A DNA stretch of 64,000 nt from Panopea generosa. Its lineage: Eukaryota; Mollusca; Bivalvia; Adapedonta; Hiatellidae. The notes below the pieces were generated by a model that worked only from the letters and a program-made list of their open reading frames with translations, searched no databases and was not told the DNA's origin. The stretch's first letter is position 1. Every line of letters begins with the position of its first letter. The translations under genes and the position numbers were made by a program. The stretch is from positions 6,692,544 through 6,756,543 of the forward strand of contig CM055895.1 of the NCBI GenBank assembly GCA_029582155.1. Reading direction: 5' to 3'. Shown here one piece after another: positions 44,436 to 56,632 of the stretch.

Positions 44436-47400
44436 ATGGATAAGCCAGGAGACATTTACCATGAAAAACAAAAACTGCAGTTGTGTGCCATGCACATGCT
44501 GAACAATCTCTTCCAGAAAAAAGAAACATTCACAAAGAAGGACATGGATGACATATGCACAAGGTAAATTATAAATTTAATCCTAACTGCAGTTCTTCAC
44601 ATCACTTTATTTTCCTTTACCCTTCCTTCCCTTGGATCATCAAAAACTTCATACAGAGTTTCATTGCTGTAAACGATGGTGTGAAAATATTTTTTTGGCA
44701 AAAAGGTGAAGGTCACAGTTCCTGTGCCTTGCATATACATTTAAAGTTTCAATTGTTTGCGGCGATTTTTGCATAGTTGACATCCAAGAAACAAATTGCT
44801 TTTTTTTTATACCTTTCTATTTCGATGGTTGACACAATGCAAAACCCCACCCTGTATCATCATTGGCAATGGTCATCAAATGGAAACATGTTGATCTGTC
44901 TAAACATCATGACTTCAAAGAGTTTTAGCTGCCAATTAGTCAGTTGAAGCAGTTTTCAATTACCATGTTGCTAATTCCTAGATTTTCATCAAAATTTTTT
45001 ATTCAAAATAGGGGTTTAGGTGCAATTTTATTTTTCAGATTTCAAAACGGAATTCTCGTTTTAGGCATGAAATGAAAGAAAACCAGTTTGAAGATCAAAA
45101 AGTTTAAGATGCAGGGCTGTTTTAGCATTACGGTTTTCGTTAGAGGTGTAGCGATGGATTGGGATTCACCTTTCTGCCAATGTGTGTATCGGGTGTTAAC
45201 CCTTTACTCCATAGATACTCGTTTTCCCGCACCAATCACAGAAAGCCTTTGAAAACAGTGCAGGGAGAGTTCAGATTGCTCGTAACGAGCAATCTGAACA
45301 CTTCCTGCACTGTTTTCCACTCTGTCAGTTAATATAAACAATATTCACTGAATAATTCAAAAGCCTTCTATATAAGAAGTATCCAAAGGCGTCTATATGA
45401 AGTAAAGGGTTAAACGAAACTTCCAATAGATCACAATGCAATGCATTCTTTAGACCTAAATGCATCGATACGATTATCAGATATCGTGCATTGCAATTCC
45501 ATAAACAAAAAAGAATGGGGTTTTAGAAAAGGCAAGACGAATTTTTGGATATAAACTGGCTAAACATGAAACGAATATTATGGACAGCATCTCCTTTCCA
45601 TCAGGTACTATCCCACTATGTTTATTTCATCAATCGCAGTTATGCCGTGTAATAAGTTCTGTTGTTCTCTGTTAATAAATATACTTTTAAGTTGCATACG
45701 AGCATAGTTATAACATACCAGTACACCTAATTAAACAATCATGGTGATTGCATAAGATGCAGTTTAAAAATCAGTATTGTGATACGCATTGCATCGCGAC
45801 TTAAATATTGCAAAACACATCGCCATCTATTTTCACAGGCAATTTGTATCATGATACATATCGTGAAAAGGTTGTATTGCGATACACATCGCAGATAAAA
45901 AATGCCAATGCACAGCCCTAGTTTTTGTTGTCAAAAAAGAAGAAAAAATCCCGGAATTAGTTAAACATGGCTTTACAATTATTTAATTGAGAATAGGTAA
46001 AAAAAAAAATTTTCAATGTCCCATGAACTTAAGTGATATTTGCAAGGGTTGGAGGAAATCACAATATTCAAATAGATGAAGCTTAATTTTTCTTCAAATG
46101 TTTAGATATCTTTCTTGTATAATAATTATTGTTTACCTATTCCTTTAGTTACTTTACAGTTGGCGACGTAGGTGCACCAGGAAGCGTACACTACACTTCT
46201 CAATCATAACAGCTTAGACCACAGGTTCTAGAGACAGTAGAAATTCTATATACCTATATATAGTGTACTCAAGTCTTTATTATACTATATATAGGGATAT
46301 TGAATATATATCGTCACTAGCCACTGTAGGTCCAATATTCTGATTTTTCGATCAATGAAATTGGAGGCCATAGATTACCTGTAATGTGTTGAAAATGTGA
46401 AACTATTTACAATGATCCTCATACCAAACAGAAGATCTTACATGAGTGCTTATAAATTTATTATTGAATTTATTATAAATTCAATAATAAAATGAGCATG
46501 AATGACACACCTCAGGAAAATTTTACATTAACATTTATTTCACAAATCACCTCTATTGGGAACAAGAACAAAATTGTGCATAATAGTTTCCCTGATTCAT
46601 CATATGACGTAACATCTCAAAATAACATCATTCAACCATGACAAATCAGTGTTATTTATTTATTCGGGCAAGTCGGAAAGTACTTCGACAATTAATGTGT
46701 GAGTGCCGAGTTGTACGGAAAACATTGAGGTTAACACTAGGTTAATATAACAAATTATGTTATGGGTAAATTATGCAGGCTTCTCCCACAAGCCATTTAA
46801 GCACAGGGGCACCCCAGCGCTTGACTATCAGAAATGGTATTCCCCTAGCGCTTGAATTATTTAAAAAAAATTGCAAAAGCTTACTTTCCTCTTAGTTGTT
46901 ATATTTCTTTGCATATCTTTTCTCATTTAAATGCTTAAAATGAAACATACTAAATACATTGACTTTAACTGATTAATGCAAGTTTTACTAATAAAATATA
47001 TTTCAATGAGTGCCTTACAATGCGCTTGAAAATGTGTTGAAGGTGTTGACGCGCTCTTACCCCAGCACTTGCATTCTTTCCTGTGGAGAACCCAGTTATG
47101 TGATAATACGTTATATTACAGTTTGACTCCAGGGCAGTTCCTCAACCCCCACAGAAGTATGCTCGGTTTTGGCAACTACGATGTAAACGTCATCATGGCA
47201 GCTCTACAGATGAAGGACTTAAGTACAGTATGGTTTGACAAGAGGAAGTAAGTTTCAACCACAAATAGTTGGATGATAAAATAATTTCAATAAAATTGGA
47301 TTTGATTGTTTGTTTGAATATTTAGCATAATTTTTATGCTGCTTTGGGCTATTAACAAACAATCAGGTAATTCGGCACTCTTTCTTGGGATTCTGGAAGG

Positions 47401-50400
47401 TTACCAGTATATGTACTCAAACACATCTATCTCCACAAGTAACTGATGGCTTGAATCAATTGTGAAAGACAAATGACAACAAGACACAGTGTCATATATC
47501 ATTTATCACAGAGACTGTGGCCAGGCTAAGATTCAAACTTAAGACATGTTACCGATTGTGCTAACTGGGCCCCGTCAATTGATAACAATAACATGTCACT
47601 GTAATATGATTGGTTACATCAAGGACCTATATGGAGAAAGGTAGGAAACTTGCATCTCCTGACTAAATGTTGATGATATTATAATTCATACTTCACTGGC
47701 AACTGATATCTTGTACATAAAATGTAAGTTATAAATGTAATTCCAAATGTTTTAAATGTTTTGATCAGGCAAAATGATCATGAATTAAAACTATTGAGGT
47801 TTAAAGTAAAATTTCTCTTAGTTTTTATTTTGGTTGGAGTATACACATTTCAAACCATAAGTACTTCAAGAATTTTAAACACAAATTGCTGGGAATGGTA
47901 TTGTTTTGATGAGAATTTCATTTTGCCATGTAAGAGTTTTGATTTGTGTTCCTGAGATGAATGGAAGTTAAGATAATTAAAAACGAGATATTGCGAGATT
48001 TTGCATGAATATGCGAGCATTCACAATATATCAATCCTGTCCTTTTCTTTATAATTCCTAAATTACATGCAGGATTTTAATATTTAGACCGCGTACATGT
48101 TAGATTTAGACTGTGTATATGTAAATTTAGACTGTGTACATGTTAGATTTAGACTGTGTACATGTTAGATTTAGACTGTGTACATGTTAGATTTAGACTG
48201 TGTACATGTAGATTAAGACTGTGTACATGTTAGATTTAGACTGTGTACATGTTAGATTTAGACTGTGTACATGTAGATTTAGACTGTGTACATGTTAGAT
48301 TTAGACTGTGTACATGTTAGATTTAGACTGTGTACATGTAGATTTAGACTCTGTACATGATAGATTTAGACTGTGTACATGTTAGATTAAGACTGTGTAC
48401 ATGTTAGATTTAGACTGTGTACATGTTAGATTTAGACTGTGTACATGTAAGATTTAGACTGTGTACATGTAGATTTAGACTGTGTACATGATAGATTTAG
48501 ACTGTGTACATGTTAGATTTAGACTGTGTACATGTAGATTTAGACTGTGTACATGTTAGATTTAGACTGAACATGTTAGATTAAGACTGTGTACATGTAG
48601 ATTTAGACTGTGTACATGTTAGATTTAGACTGTGTACATGTTAGATTTAGACTGTGTACATGTAGATTTAGACTCTGTACATGATAGCTTTAGACTGTGT
48701 ACATGTTAGATTTAGACTGTGTACATGTTAGATTTAGACTGTGTACATGTTAGATTTAGACTATGTACATGTTAGATTTAGACTGTGTACATGTAGATTT
48801 AGACTGTGTACATGATAAATTTAGACTGTGTACATGATAGATTTAGACTGTGTACATATTAGATTTAGACTGTGTACATGATAGATTTAGACTGTGTACA
48901 TGATAGATTTAGACAGTGTACATGTTAGATTTAGACTGTGTACATGATAGATTTAGACTGTGTACATGATAGATTTAGACTGTGTACATGTAGATTTAGA
49001 CTGTGTACATGTTAGATTTAGACTGTGTACATGTTAGATTTAGACTGTGTACATGTTAGATTTAGACTGTGTACATGTAGATTTAGACTCTGTACATGAT
49101 AGATTTAGACTGTGTACATGTTAAATTTAGACTCTGTACAGGCATAGTACCTACATTGCAAAAATGAAGTGCTTCTGTGGGGTAGTCGCATAAGGGTGGT
49201 TATATATAATCCTCATTTCTTCTTTAAAAATGCATTTTCCTTATTTTAATGCTCATTTTTTTTATTTGAATGGGATTATTGATGTATTTTGAACATTTTG
49301 CTAGCATTGTGTTGTTTGAATTGTGAATTTAGAAAAACAATTGATGCTTGGAAATTGGGGTATGAATTCATGATTTCAGAAGTCTACTTTCATTTTGTCA
49401 CCAGTGTACACACTGGGCATAAAAAAATCTCTTAAATGACACATGACCCCTACTTTTCTCATCATATTTTGATAGTGCAGAGGTTGACAAACAGTAAAAT
49501 GTAGGTTTCACTTCTTTCATTTGGGATTCTCTATGAATGACAAGCCTTCAAACTAATATTATTTACTATAGAATAAAGAACAAAAATCAATGGTGGGTTT
49601 ACACCTACATGTAGAATTAGGCTGTGTACATGTTAGATTTAGACTGTGTACATATAGATTTAGACTATGTACATGTAGATTTAGACTGTGTACATGTTAG
49701 ATTTAGACTGTGTACATGTTAGCTTTATACTGTGTACATGTAGATTTAGCCTGTGTACATGTAGATTTAGACTGTGCACATGTTAGATTTAGACTTTGTA
49801 CATGCAGGTTTAGACTGTGCACATGTATATTTAGGCTGTGTACATGTTAGATTTAGATAGTGCACATGTAGATTTAGACTGTGTATATGTTATATTTAGA
49901 CTGTGTACATGTAGATTTAGACTGTGTACATGTAGATTTAGACTGTGTACATGTAGATTTAGACTGTATACATGTTAGACTTTGACTGTGTACATGTTCG
50001 ATATAGACTGTGTATATGTTATATTTAGACTGTGTACATGTAGATTTAGACTGTGTTCATGTAGATTTAGACTGTATACATGTTAGACTTTGACTGTGTA
50101 CATGTTCGATATAGACTGTGTATATGTTATATTTAGACTGTGTGCATGTTAGATTTAGACTGTGTACATGTAGATTTAGACTTTGTATTTGTTATATTTA
50201 GACTGTGTACATGTTAGATTTAGACTGTACATGCTAGAGTTATACTGTGTACAAATAGATTGCTCTGTGTCAAGAAAGATGGTATTTCTGTAACAAATAC
50301 TTATTTATGTGGAAACTTCAAACCTTTAAATGAGACTGATTAAAAGTTACCGTTAAACACTTTCAAAACAATGCCAATGTGAACATGACAGATTTGAAAC

Positions 50401-50823
50401 AAGAGGAAGGACTTCCTCTTACTGTTTTACAATTTTTGGTTACTCTGTACCAAAAGGATGCTTTTATTCTTTTTTATTTTCTAACGTTGAATTGCGATGT
50501 TTAATAAGAAAATGTTTTTTTTTTTCAGAAATGTTGAAAACATAAATTTACAGATGGTAATGGGGCTTATTTTGAATGTTCCAGTCGACTTTGGTATTGG
50601 ATTTATCAAGTTACCACTCAACAGAAAACATTGGTTTGTCATTCGGGAGATTGACAATAAGTACTATAACCTTGACTCAAAGTTGTCTGCCCCTGAAATG
50701 CTTGGAACTGAAGGTGATGTTTTGAATTATGTGAAAAAACTAATGAGTTTCGAAGGCAGGGAGCTGTTGTTGGTAATGGAGCCAAATGTTGAAAAGACAG
50801 GTTCATGGATAAAGAATTCATAG
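44436..50823 (+). CDS. Josephin-domain deubiquitinase (JOSD1/JOSD2-like), three coding exons
   Basis: CDS joins 44436-44563, 47122-47247 and 50529-50823 (549 nt, 182 aa), all with GT-AG introns and matching phases. The ATG lies 8 nt after an acceptor (CTTTCCAG, 44427), so a non-coding exon lies upstream. The protein is essentially one Josephin domain: IYHEKQKLQLCAMHMLNN with the nucleophile Cys17, LNPHRSMLGFGNYDVNVIMA, LPLNRKHWFVI with catalytic His119, and YYNLDSKL with Asp134 at the third catalytic position, then KTGSWIKNS to the stop. Human JOSD2 is 188 aa with the same block order. The family are cysteine proteases that remove ubiquitin; JOSD1 acts at membranes. Choosing JOSD1 or JOSD2 is not safe here. 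All catalytic residues are present and no lesion is seen. AATAAA lies at 50874-50879. Confidence 0.93.
44564..47121. other. Josephin gene intron 1, no further gene
   Basis: 2558 bp, GTAAAT...TTACAG. Contains an inverted pair around 45262-45318 (GAAAACAGTGCAGG ... CCTGCACTGTTTTC, with GATTGCTCGTAACGAGCAATC at the centre) and several TATC-rich stretches, including an ACCTATATATAGTG palindrome-rich segment at 46245-46310. Confidence 0.6.
45255..45318. repeat. Compound inverted repeat in Josephin intron 1
   Basis: The centre CAGATTGCTCGTAACGAGCA with its continuation is a near-perfect palindrome (45271-45298). Outside it GAAAACAGTGCAGG (45252-45265) pairs with CCTGCACTGTTTTC (45304-45317). This makes one extended hairpin of about 30 bp per arm with few mismatches. 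Confidence 0.75.
47305..47575 (-). mobile_element. tRNA-derived SINE, copy 4, in Josephin intron 2
   Basis: The same family as the copies at 7, 15.8 and 33.5 kb, more diverged: TTGAATATTTAGCATAATTT tail side, CTCCACAAGTAACTGATGGC body, and CCGATTGTGCTAACTGGGCC head. The anticodon-arm part is partly deleted. Confidence 0.7.
47615..48055 (+). repeat. Dispersed repeat, second copy of 29935-30430
   Basis: The same ordered blocks as the copy at 30 kb (CTCCTGACTAAATGTTGATG to AACGAGATATTGCGAGATTT). It directly precedes the 22-bp minisatellite. Confidence 0.75.
48077..49140. repeat. Intronic minisatellite, 21/22-bp unit, left block
   Basis: About 49 tandem copies of AGATTTAGACTGTGTACATG plus T or TT. 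Units with one T (21 bp) and two T (22 bp) alternate irregularly. TGTACA at the centre of each unit is self-complementary. Lies in Josephin intron 2. Confidence 0.93.
49145..49612. mobile_element. Dispersed element inserted in the minisatellite
   Basis: Splits the 21/22-bp array. Contains TTGATGTATTTTGAACATTT, GACCCCTACTTTTCTCATCA, GCAGAGGTTGACAAACAGTA and ATCAATGGTGGGTTTACA, in the same order as 59815-60175. No coding content. Confidence 0.75.
49617..50260. repeat. Intronic minisatellite, 21/22-bp unit, right block
   Basis: The same unit as 48077-49140 but markedly more diverged (TGTATATGTTATATTTAGAC, TTAGACTTTGACTGTG variants). The copy near 49985-50030 is itself duplicated near 50090-50135. 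Confidence 0.9.
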
Positions 50824-50929
50824 CAGAGTGCACTGGTTTAACATAAACTTTACTGTATAACGAAATATACACCAATAAAGAAGCATTTGGGCACAAGACA
50901 TAACAGAAATATCGGCACAGGTGCATGTG

Positions 50930-52500
50930 TGTATTCAAGATCAAGCCATGTATGTTTACATGTGCATAATGAAGATCAAGTCATATGTGTGTACATGCAA
51001 GGCTGTCATTAGAAGCTGGGGGCCAGATTTCTCCCCCTGGCTATTCTTACTTGAACACTTGGCTATATTCAACTGAGTTTCTTCCATTTGTTTTTAGGAG
51101 GACCCCAAGACTCCCCTTCTGCTTTTTCCTTTCACACTTCTACTTCAAAACTTGATGAAAACCCTGAACATGTGTATAATGAAGATCAAGTCATATGTGT
51201 GCACATGTGTATAATAAAGATCAAGTCATATGTGTACATGTGCATAATGAAGATCAAGTCATATGTGTACATGTGCATAATGAAGATCAAGTCATGTGTA
51301 TATGTGTATAATGAAGATCAAGCCATATGTGTGCACATGTGTATAATGAAGATCAAGTCATATGTGTGTGTGCATGTGCAGAATGAAGATCAAGTCATAT
51401 GTGCGTGTACATGTGTATAATGAAGATCAAATCATATGTGTGTACATGTGTATAATGAAGATCAAGTCATATGTGTGTACATGTGAAAAATGAAAATCAA
51501 GTCATATGTGTGTGTACATGTGCATAATGAAGATCAAGTCATATGTATGTACATGTGCATAATGAAGATCAAGTCATATGTGTACATGTGAATAATGAAG
51601 ATCAAGTCATATGTGTACATGTGAATAATGAAGATAAGGTCAGGTCATATGTGTACATGTGCATAATGAAGATCAAGTCATATGTGTACATGTGCATAAT
51701 AAAGATCAAGTCACAGTGTACATATGAATAATGAATATCAAGTTATGTGTGTACATGTGCATAATGAATATCACGTCATGTGTACACGTGTATAATGAAG
51801 ATCAAGTCATATGTGTGTATACATGTACATAATGAAGATGAAATCATATAAATGTACATGTGCAAAATGAAGATTAATTCATTTGTGTGTGTACATGTGC
51901 ATAATGAAGATCAAGTCATATGTGTACATGTACACAATGAAGATCAAGTCACAGTGTACATGTGAATAATGATTATCAAGTCATGTGTGTACATGTGCAT
52001 AATGAAGATCAAGTCATGTGTGCCGTGTGCATAATGAAGATCAAGTCATGTGTGTACATGTGCATAATGGAGATCAAGTCATGTTTGCATACACATGCAT
52101 AATGGAGATCAAGTCATATGTACATGAGCATAATGGAGATCAAGTCATATGTACATGTGCATAATGGAGATCAAGTCATATGTACATGTGCATAATGAAG
52201 ATCAAGTCATATGTACATGTGCATAATGAAGATCAAGTCATAAGTACATGTGCATAATGGAGATCAAGTCATGTTTGCATACACATGCATAATGGAGATC
52301 AAGTCATGTGTACATGTGCATAATGGAGATCAAGTCATGTTTGCATACACATGCATAATGGAGATCAAGTCATATGTACATGAGCATAATGGAGATCAAG
52401 TCATATGTACATGTGCATAATGGAGATCAAGTCATATGTACATGTGCATAATGAAGATCAAGTCATATGTACATGTGCATAATGGAAATCAAGATAATGA
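50930..52500. repeat. Minisatellite, about 33-bp unit, 3' of the Josephin gene
   Basis: Tandem copies of ACATGTGCATAATGAAGATC followed by AAGTCATATGTGT. It begins about 50 bp after the AATAAA, is interrupted at 51000-51165 by other sequence, and shortens to a GGAGATCAAGTCATATGT type towards 52.5 kb. Open frames inside (51088-51731) are artefacts. Confidence 0.92.
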
Positions 52501-52619
52501 AAGTAAAGGCTTGTGATATATTAGTACAGACAAATCTAGAATTGGCTAAAAAATACCAATATACCATGCTTATTAATATTTATTTAAAATGCTAAAATAA
52601 TAGATTGAAAAGGGTTTTC

Positions 52620-53060
52620 CTAACTTGGGCTACAAGCTAAGGTTAGTCTTAAATAGATTTCCCTCTTAAATTGGCAGCATTGTTTGAAATGAGTCATGTG
52701 ATTTCAATTTGATTTCAGCTTGATCTGTTATACAGGTTTACACGTAGTAATAATTGTTTTATCTTAAAAAGAGTCGGAATGACGATGCAAAATCGTCACA
52801 CAGTTTTTTAAGTGTTGTCTATTTTTAGATTGGAAATTTCATTTCAAGTTTACCACTCCATTAATTTTGTCACGCTTTTGTGGATTTGTCATACTAAACT
52901 ATTTGGTTTATATTTATTAATAATAATGATATGCTTTTTAGCCATTTTGGTAATTATATTATTTTTTAAGACATTTATAGTATTTTATCCTGATACACTC
53001 CCTTTAAGAGCTTTTGTTCAAGTGAAAAAGTTCAAAGTGTTTAAAAACAGAAAGTAATGT
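52620..53060 (+). repeat. Dispersed repeat, also at 62.8-63.4 kb
   Basis: Shares AAATAGATTTCC, GAGTCATGTGATTTCAATTT, TTACACGTAGTAA, ATTTCATTTCAAGTTTACCA and CTCCCTTTAAGAGC-like ends, in order, with 62820-63405. Short hydrophobic frames occur at the same place in both copies but differ in sequence and length. Confidence 0.7.
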
Positions 53061-54265
53061 AGTAACAGTATTGCTATATGTGACACTTTTAGAAATTGAA
53101 AAACATGCATGCACATTTTTAGATTGACTTTTCCAAGAATGAAGAGAACTATTCTACTCACCTGGGTGTCGGCATCTTACCTTGGTTAAAGATTTACGTG
53201 CAAGTCCCTTTCTCAGTAACCATTTTATGTATTAACTTCAAATTTTACACAAGACTTCCCAGTCATCAAACCTACTACAATAACTAAGTTATATAGCTCT
53301 TGCATAAATATAATGTCCTTGTGCGACTTAATCTGGTTTTGTGTGCAAGTACCATCAAGTCCATATCACAACCACCACTCAATGTACAGTGAAAGGAAAA
53401 AGAAAGTATACATACCTATAAACGTCGATAGGTCAAGGAACAATAAATGTATTGCATATAAATTTTGTATATTTATATTTCATCATATTGTTGAATAAAA
53501 AAACAAACATTTAATTCATTTCAAAGCAAAACAATAAGAAAAAATCAGTTCATTGTCCATCACATGAATAAACTTAGCCAATAATGAAATAATTTTAAAA
53601 ACCAAAATGTATACTTTCTTTTTCCTTTCGGTGTATTTGATTGAAACTTTGTAGTCATGAAACCAACTAAATCAATCAAAAGGGATAACACTTGGCAGAC
53701 TTTTTGCAAATTATGGCTTTGGTTTGACTTAGAAATTCTATAACTTAGCATCCATTGTATGTATTGGATTGAAACTTCATACAAGATTTTGCCATTATAA
53801 GACCTACTCAATTTAGTTAGTTAGATAACTCTTGTTTGCTTTGATTTGTCATCAGCCTCATCAAATTTGTACTGTTGTGACAAGTATTTGAATACTCAAG
53901 CACGCAGTCGTATCGACAGCTCTTGTTAGATTATTCTGAGCAGTTATGGCCCTTGTTTTACTTAAAATTTCTGATAAAACCATTTGCATGTCAAATTAAT
54001 GAAATCAGTAACCAACAACATGGGCATGGAATAAAGCTGTACCCATGTCATGTGACCATTACACAACTTGTGCAGAGGAAATGTTGTCGTATATACATAT
54101 ATATATATTATATTATATTATCTCATTCATTGTCATCTTGATGTCCGGCTATTAATACATACTTAACACGCTTCCGAGATTCATGCAGATTGGCGGCCAT
54201 CATAAGATTTCTGGTGAACCATTTGTATGTAAGCTAGAAGTTCAAGAACTACTCATAGTATGCCT
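53061..54265. other. No gene recognised; diffuse dispersed-repeat sequence
   Basis: AT-rich sequence with recurring phrases such as TTGAAACTTCATACAAGATT and GCAGTTATGGCCCTTGTTTT, typical of old dispersed repeats. No exon seen. Confidence 0.4.
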
Positions 54266-54269
54266 GATT

Positions 54270-55035
54270 ATCCCCCTGCCACCGTTCGTAGAGCGGAGCG
54301 AGGGGTATAGAAATGGGCTGTGTCTGTCCGTCCGTGCATAAGTGGGTCCCCTACACTGTATCTCCTTCAGTTGTGATTGGAATTTTAAATAAGACGATGT
54401 GTCAAAGGTCAAGGTCATAACTCAAGGTCAAGTGTTTGAAAATCAAATGTATACACTGTGTTTCCTCTTATACGAACAGTATTTTCTTAAGATGTGATTG
54501 GATTTTCAATTCAGTTCAAATTTGTTCAGGTATATAAGATCATTATACATCATATATATCATGAAGATGATAAAATAACAGTAATAAATCAAGAAAATAA
54601 ATAAGTAAAATAATTATAGTTATACTCTAAAAATTAAAGATCTTATAACCTGGGATAACCCATTAAAGCAACAAACTGGCTTATTTCCAACAGGGTCCCT
54701 TCCCTTAAAATTATGATATTTTTTTTTAAAAAATTAAAAAATATGATACACATGAAATGTTAAGAATGTAGACATTTGATATAAACTTGTTAAAATGTAA
54801 CAAAACAAAAAACATTAAATTATCTTATACCCTGAATGATACATATAAGCGGTTCACATTACAAGAAATATTTTCAACATATACTTAAAAATTGGAATAT
54901 TAAATAACTTAGCACAAATATTCACTAGGACACGACGATGTGTCATGCGAATGACTTGGGTCTGTTCGTCAAAGGTCTAGGTCATAGCTCAAGGTCAAGT
55001 ATTTGGAAATCCAATGTATACACTGTTTCCTCTTA
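54270..55035 (+). repeat. Dispersed repeat with AGGTCA half-sites
   Basis: Starts CCCCCTGCCACCGTTCGTAG, then GTCTGTCCGTCCGTGC, then GATGTGTCAAAGGTCAAGGT and AACTCAAGGTCAAGTGTTTG. An AT-rich insert (about 54530-54890) separates a second copy of the AAGGTC block at 54970-55010. Confidence 0.65.
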
Positions 55036-55639
55036 GTTTAAACAGTATTTTATTCACATAAGTACATATATTTAGAATACATTTAACAATGAAGCAATAA
55101 AGTCATACATCTAACACATTATGTGGAAAGGATACAGAAAAAAGCTTTTGAAGTGTGTGAATCTGCTTCCGTGGCAGTTATTTTACTTTCCAATATAGAC
55201 TTTATCATATTGTTCCGTACTAATTTCATTTTGGCAAAATATGCATTAAATAAGAAAACACAACACAATAGTTTATTTAGAATAGTTCAAGTAATAAAGA
55301 ATATTTATGGAAGAGAATAAAAGAAGAGACTTCTCTGGTTATTTTCCTTTATCGGTTCATTCTGATACAGGGGATAGGTGTTTTGCATGTTCGTATTTAT
55401 TTATACTATACAATACATTAAATAGTAATTACTTTAGATTTCTAGGATCATATAGAGATGCGACAACCTCATATTTGTGTATATAAACATAACATCGAAT
55501 GTGATAAAATCTAGGTCTATTCATTTGTGTAAGATATTCGAAACGTTTGGTTTTTGTGATGTAATTTTGCACTGCCATGAAAATCAAGTTGTTGTCAGTT
55601 AGTGAAAGAGTTTCCTTTTCATACAGAAGGTCGTTTAAG
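55036..55639. other. No gene recognised
   Basis: AT-rich sequence. The short open frame at 55123-55320 has no recognisable motif. Part of this may be the 3' region of the adjacent LINE fragment. Confidence 0.35.
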
Positions 55640-56632
55640 GAAGGTTCAAGTCAATTTTATTTCGGTCATCATACTTTGTCTATAATGGCGAAATAGTCTG
55701 CAACTAAATAAATAATGATACGTATTCTCAATTTCACCACAAAGGCAGTTTGGATTTGTTACTATGTTTTTAGTAAATAAATTTGATTCAGACTACTGCA
55801 GTTAGTACGGAGTATATTTGGGCAGTTCGGTTACTTACATAATAGTGATTGGGAACATTTTGTTTATTAGCATTAATATTTGCTTTGAATATATTAAGAG
55901 AGGTTGACTCTCTTATATTTTGTGGAAGACTGTTCCAGTCACGTACAGAAGAGGGTATGAATGAATTAGAGCATAATTGTGTATTACATGAGAAAGTCCT
56001 AAGGTCATGTGCATTTTGAAGGTTAAAGTTATTAAGATTCCCAACATTTTCAGGGATAAGAGAACATAGGTACGAAGGAGATAGATTATTATACATTTTA
56101 TAATAACGAATTAATTTGTGTTTGTATCTTCTAGTCTTTAAGGATTCCCAGCCGGTCTCTCGGTAGAGAGCTGATATTGAAACAAGTTTTGTTGCACCAG
56201 TTACTGTTCTTGCTGCTTCTACATGGATTTTTTCGATTTCTTTAGCTTCATATGTAGTGCAATTGTCCCATACAATGTTTGCATATTCTAGAATTGGACT
56301 TATGAATGTAATATATATAATCTCGAAGTGATTTTCTGTCTAATTGGAATTTTAATAGCCGCATAATATTTATTCTCTTCCATGCCTTATCTTTTATTAA
56401 TTGTATGTGTTCATGCCATGTTCCATTTATAGAAAAAGAAAGACCTAGATGTTTATGCGTAGTAACTTCTTGTATAATATCATTATTCATTATGACGTTC
56501 GGGTGTATCGGTTTATTGATTTTACGGGTAATAACCATGGATTCTGTTTTGTTTGGATTGACTGGACAAGCCATTTATCAGCCCACATATGAATTTTTCT
56601 GAGATCAGAATTTAATAAAGTAGCCTCTTGTC
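55640..56632 (-). pseudogene. 5'-truncated non-LTR retrotransposon (LINE), reverse transcriptase C-terminal part
   Basis: The minus strand from 56632 reads EATLLNSDLRKIHMWADKWL, then NPNKTESMVITRK, THKHLGLSFSINGTWHEHI, IKDKAWKRINIMRLLKF, LDRKSL, an IVWDNCT-type block, and finally LSPSYLCSLIPENVG and VRDWNSLPQNIRE to a stop at 55788. This is the thumb and C-terminal region of Jockey/CR1-like LINE polymerases, as commonly annotated in bivalves. Two frameshifts are visible, near 56570 (after DKWLV) and near 56335 (after LDRKSL). The 5' break falls at a CTTGTCCGGACC motif shared with the surrounding repeat array, so the fragment sits inside that array. Dead copy. Confidence 0.85.

Noticed and set aside
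51088..51731. Repeat protein with NEDQVICVHM motif
   Set aside because: By-product of the 33-bp array that lies in the 3' flank of the Josephin gene.
52812..53057. Small membrane protein (also 63198-63401)
   Set aside because: Both frames come from copies of one dispersed repeat and are not conserved in length or sequence.
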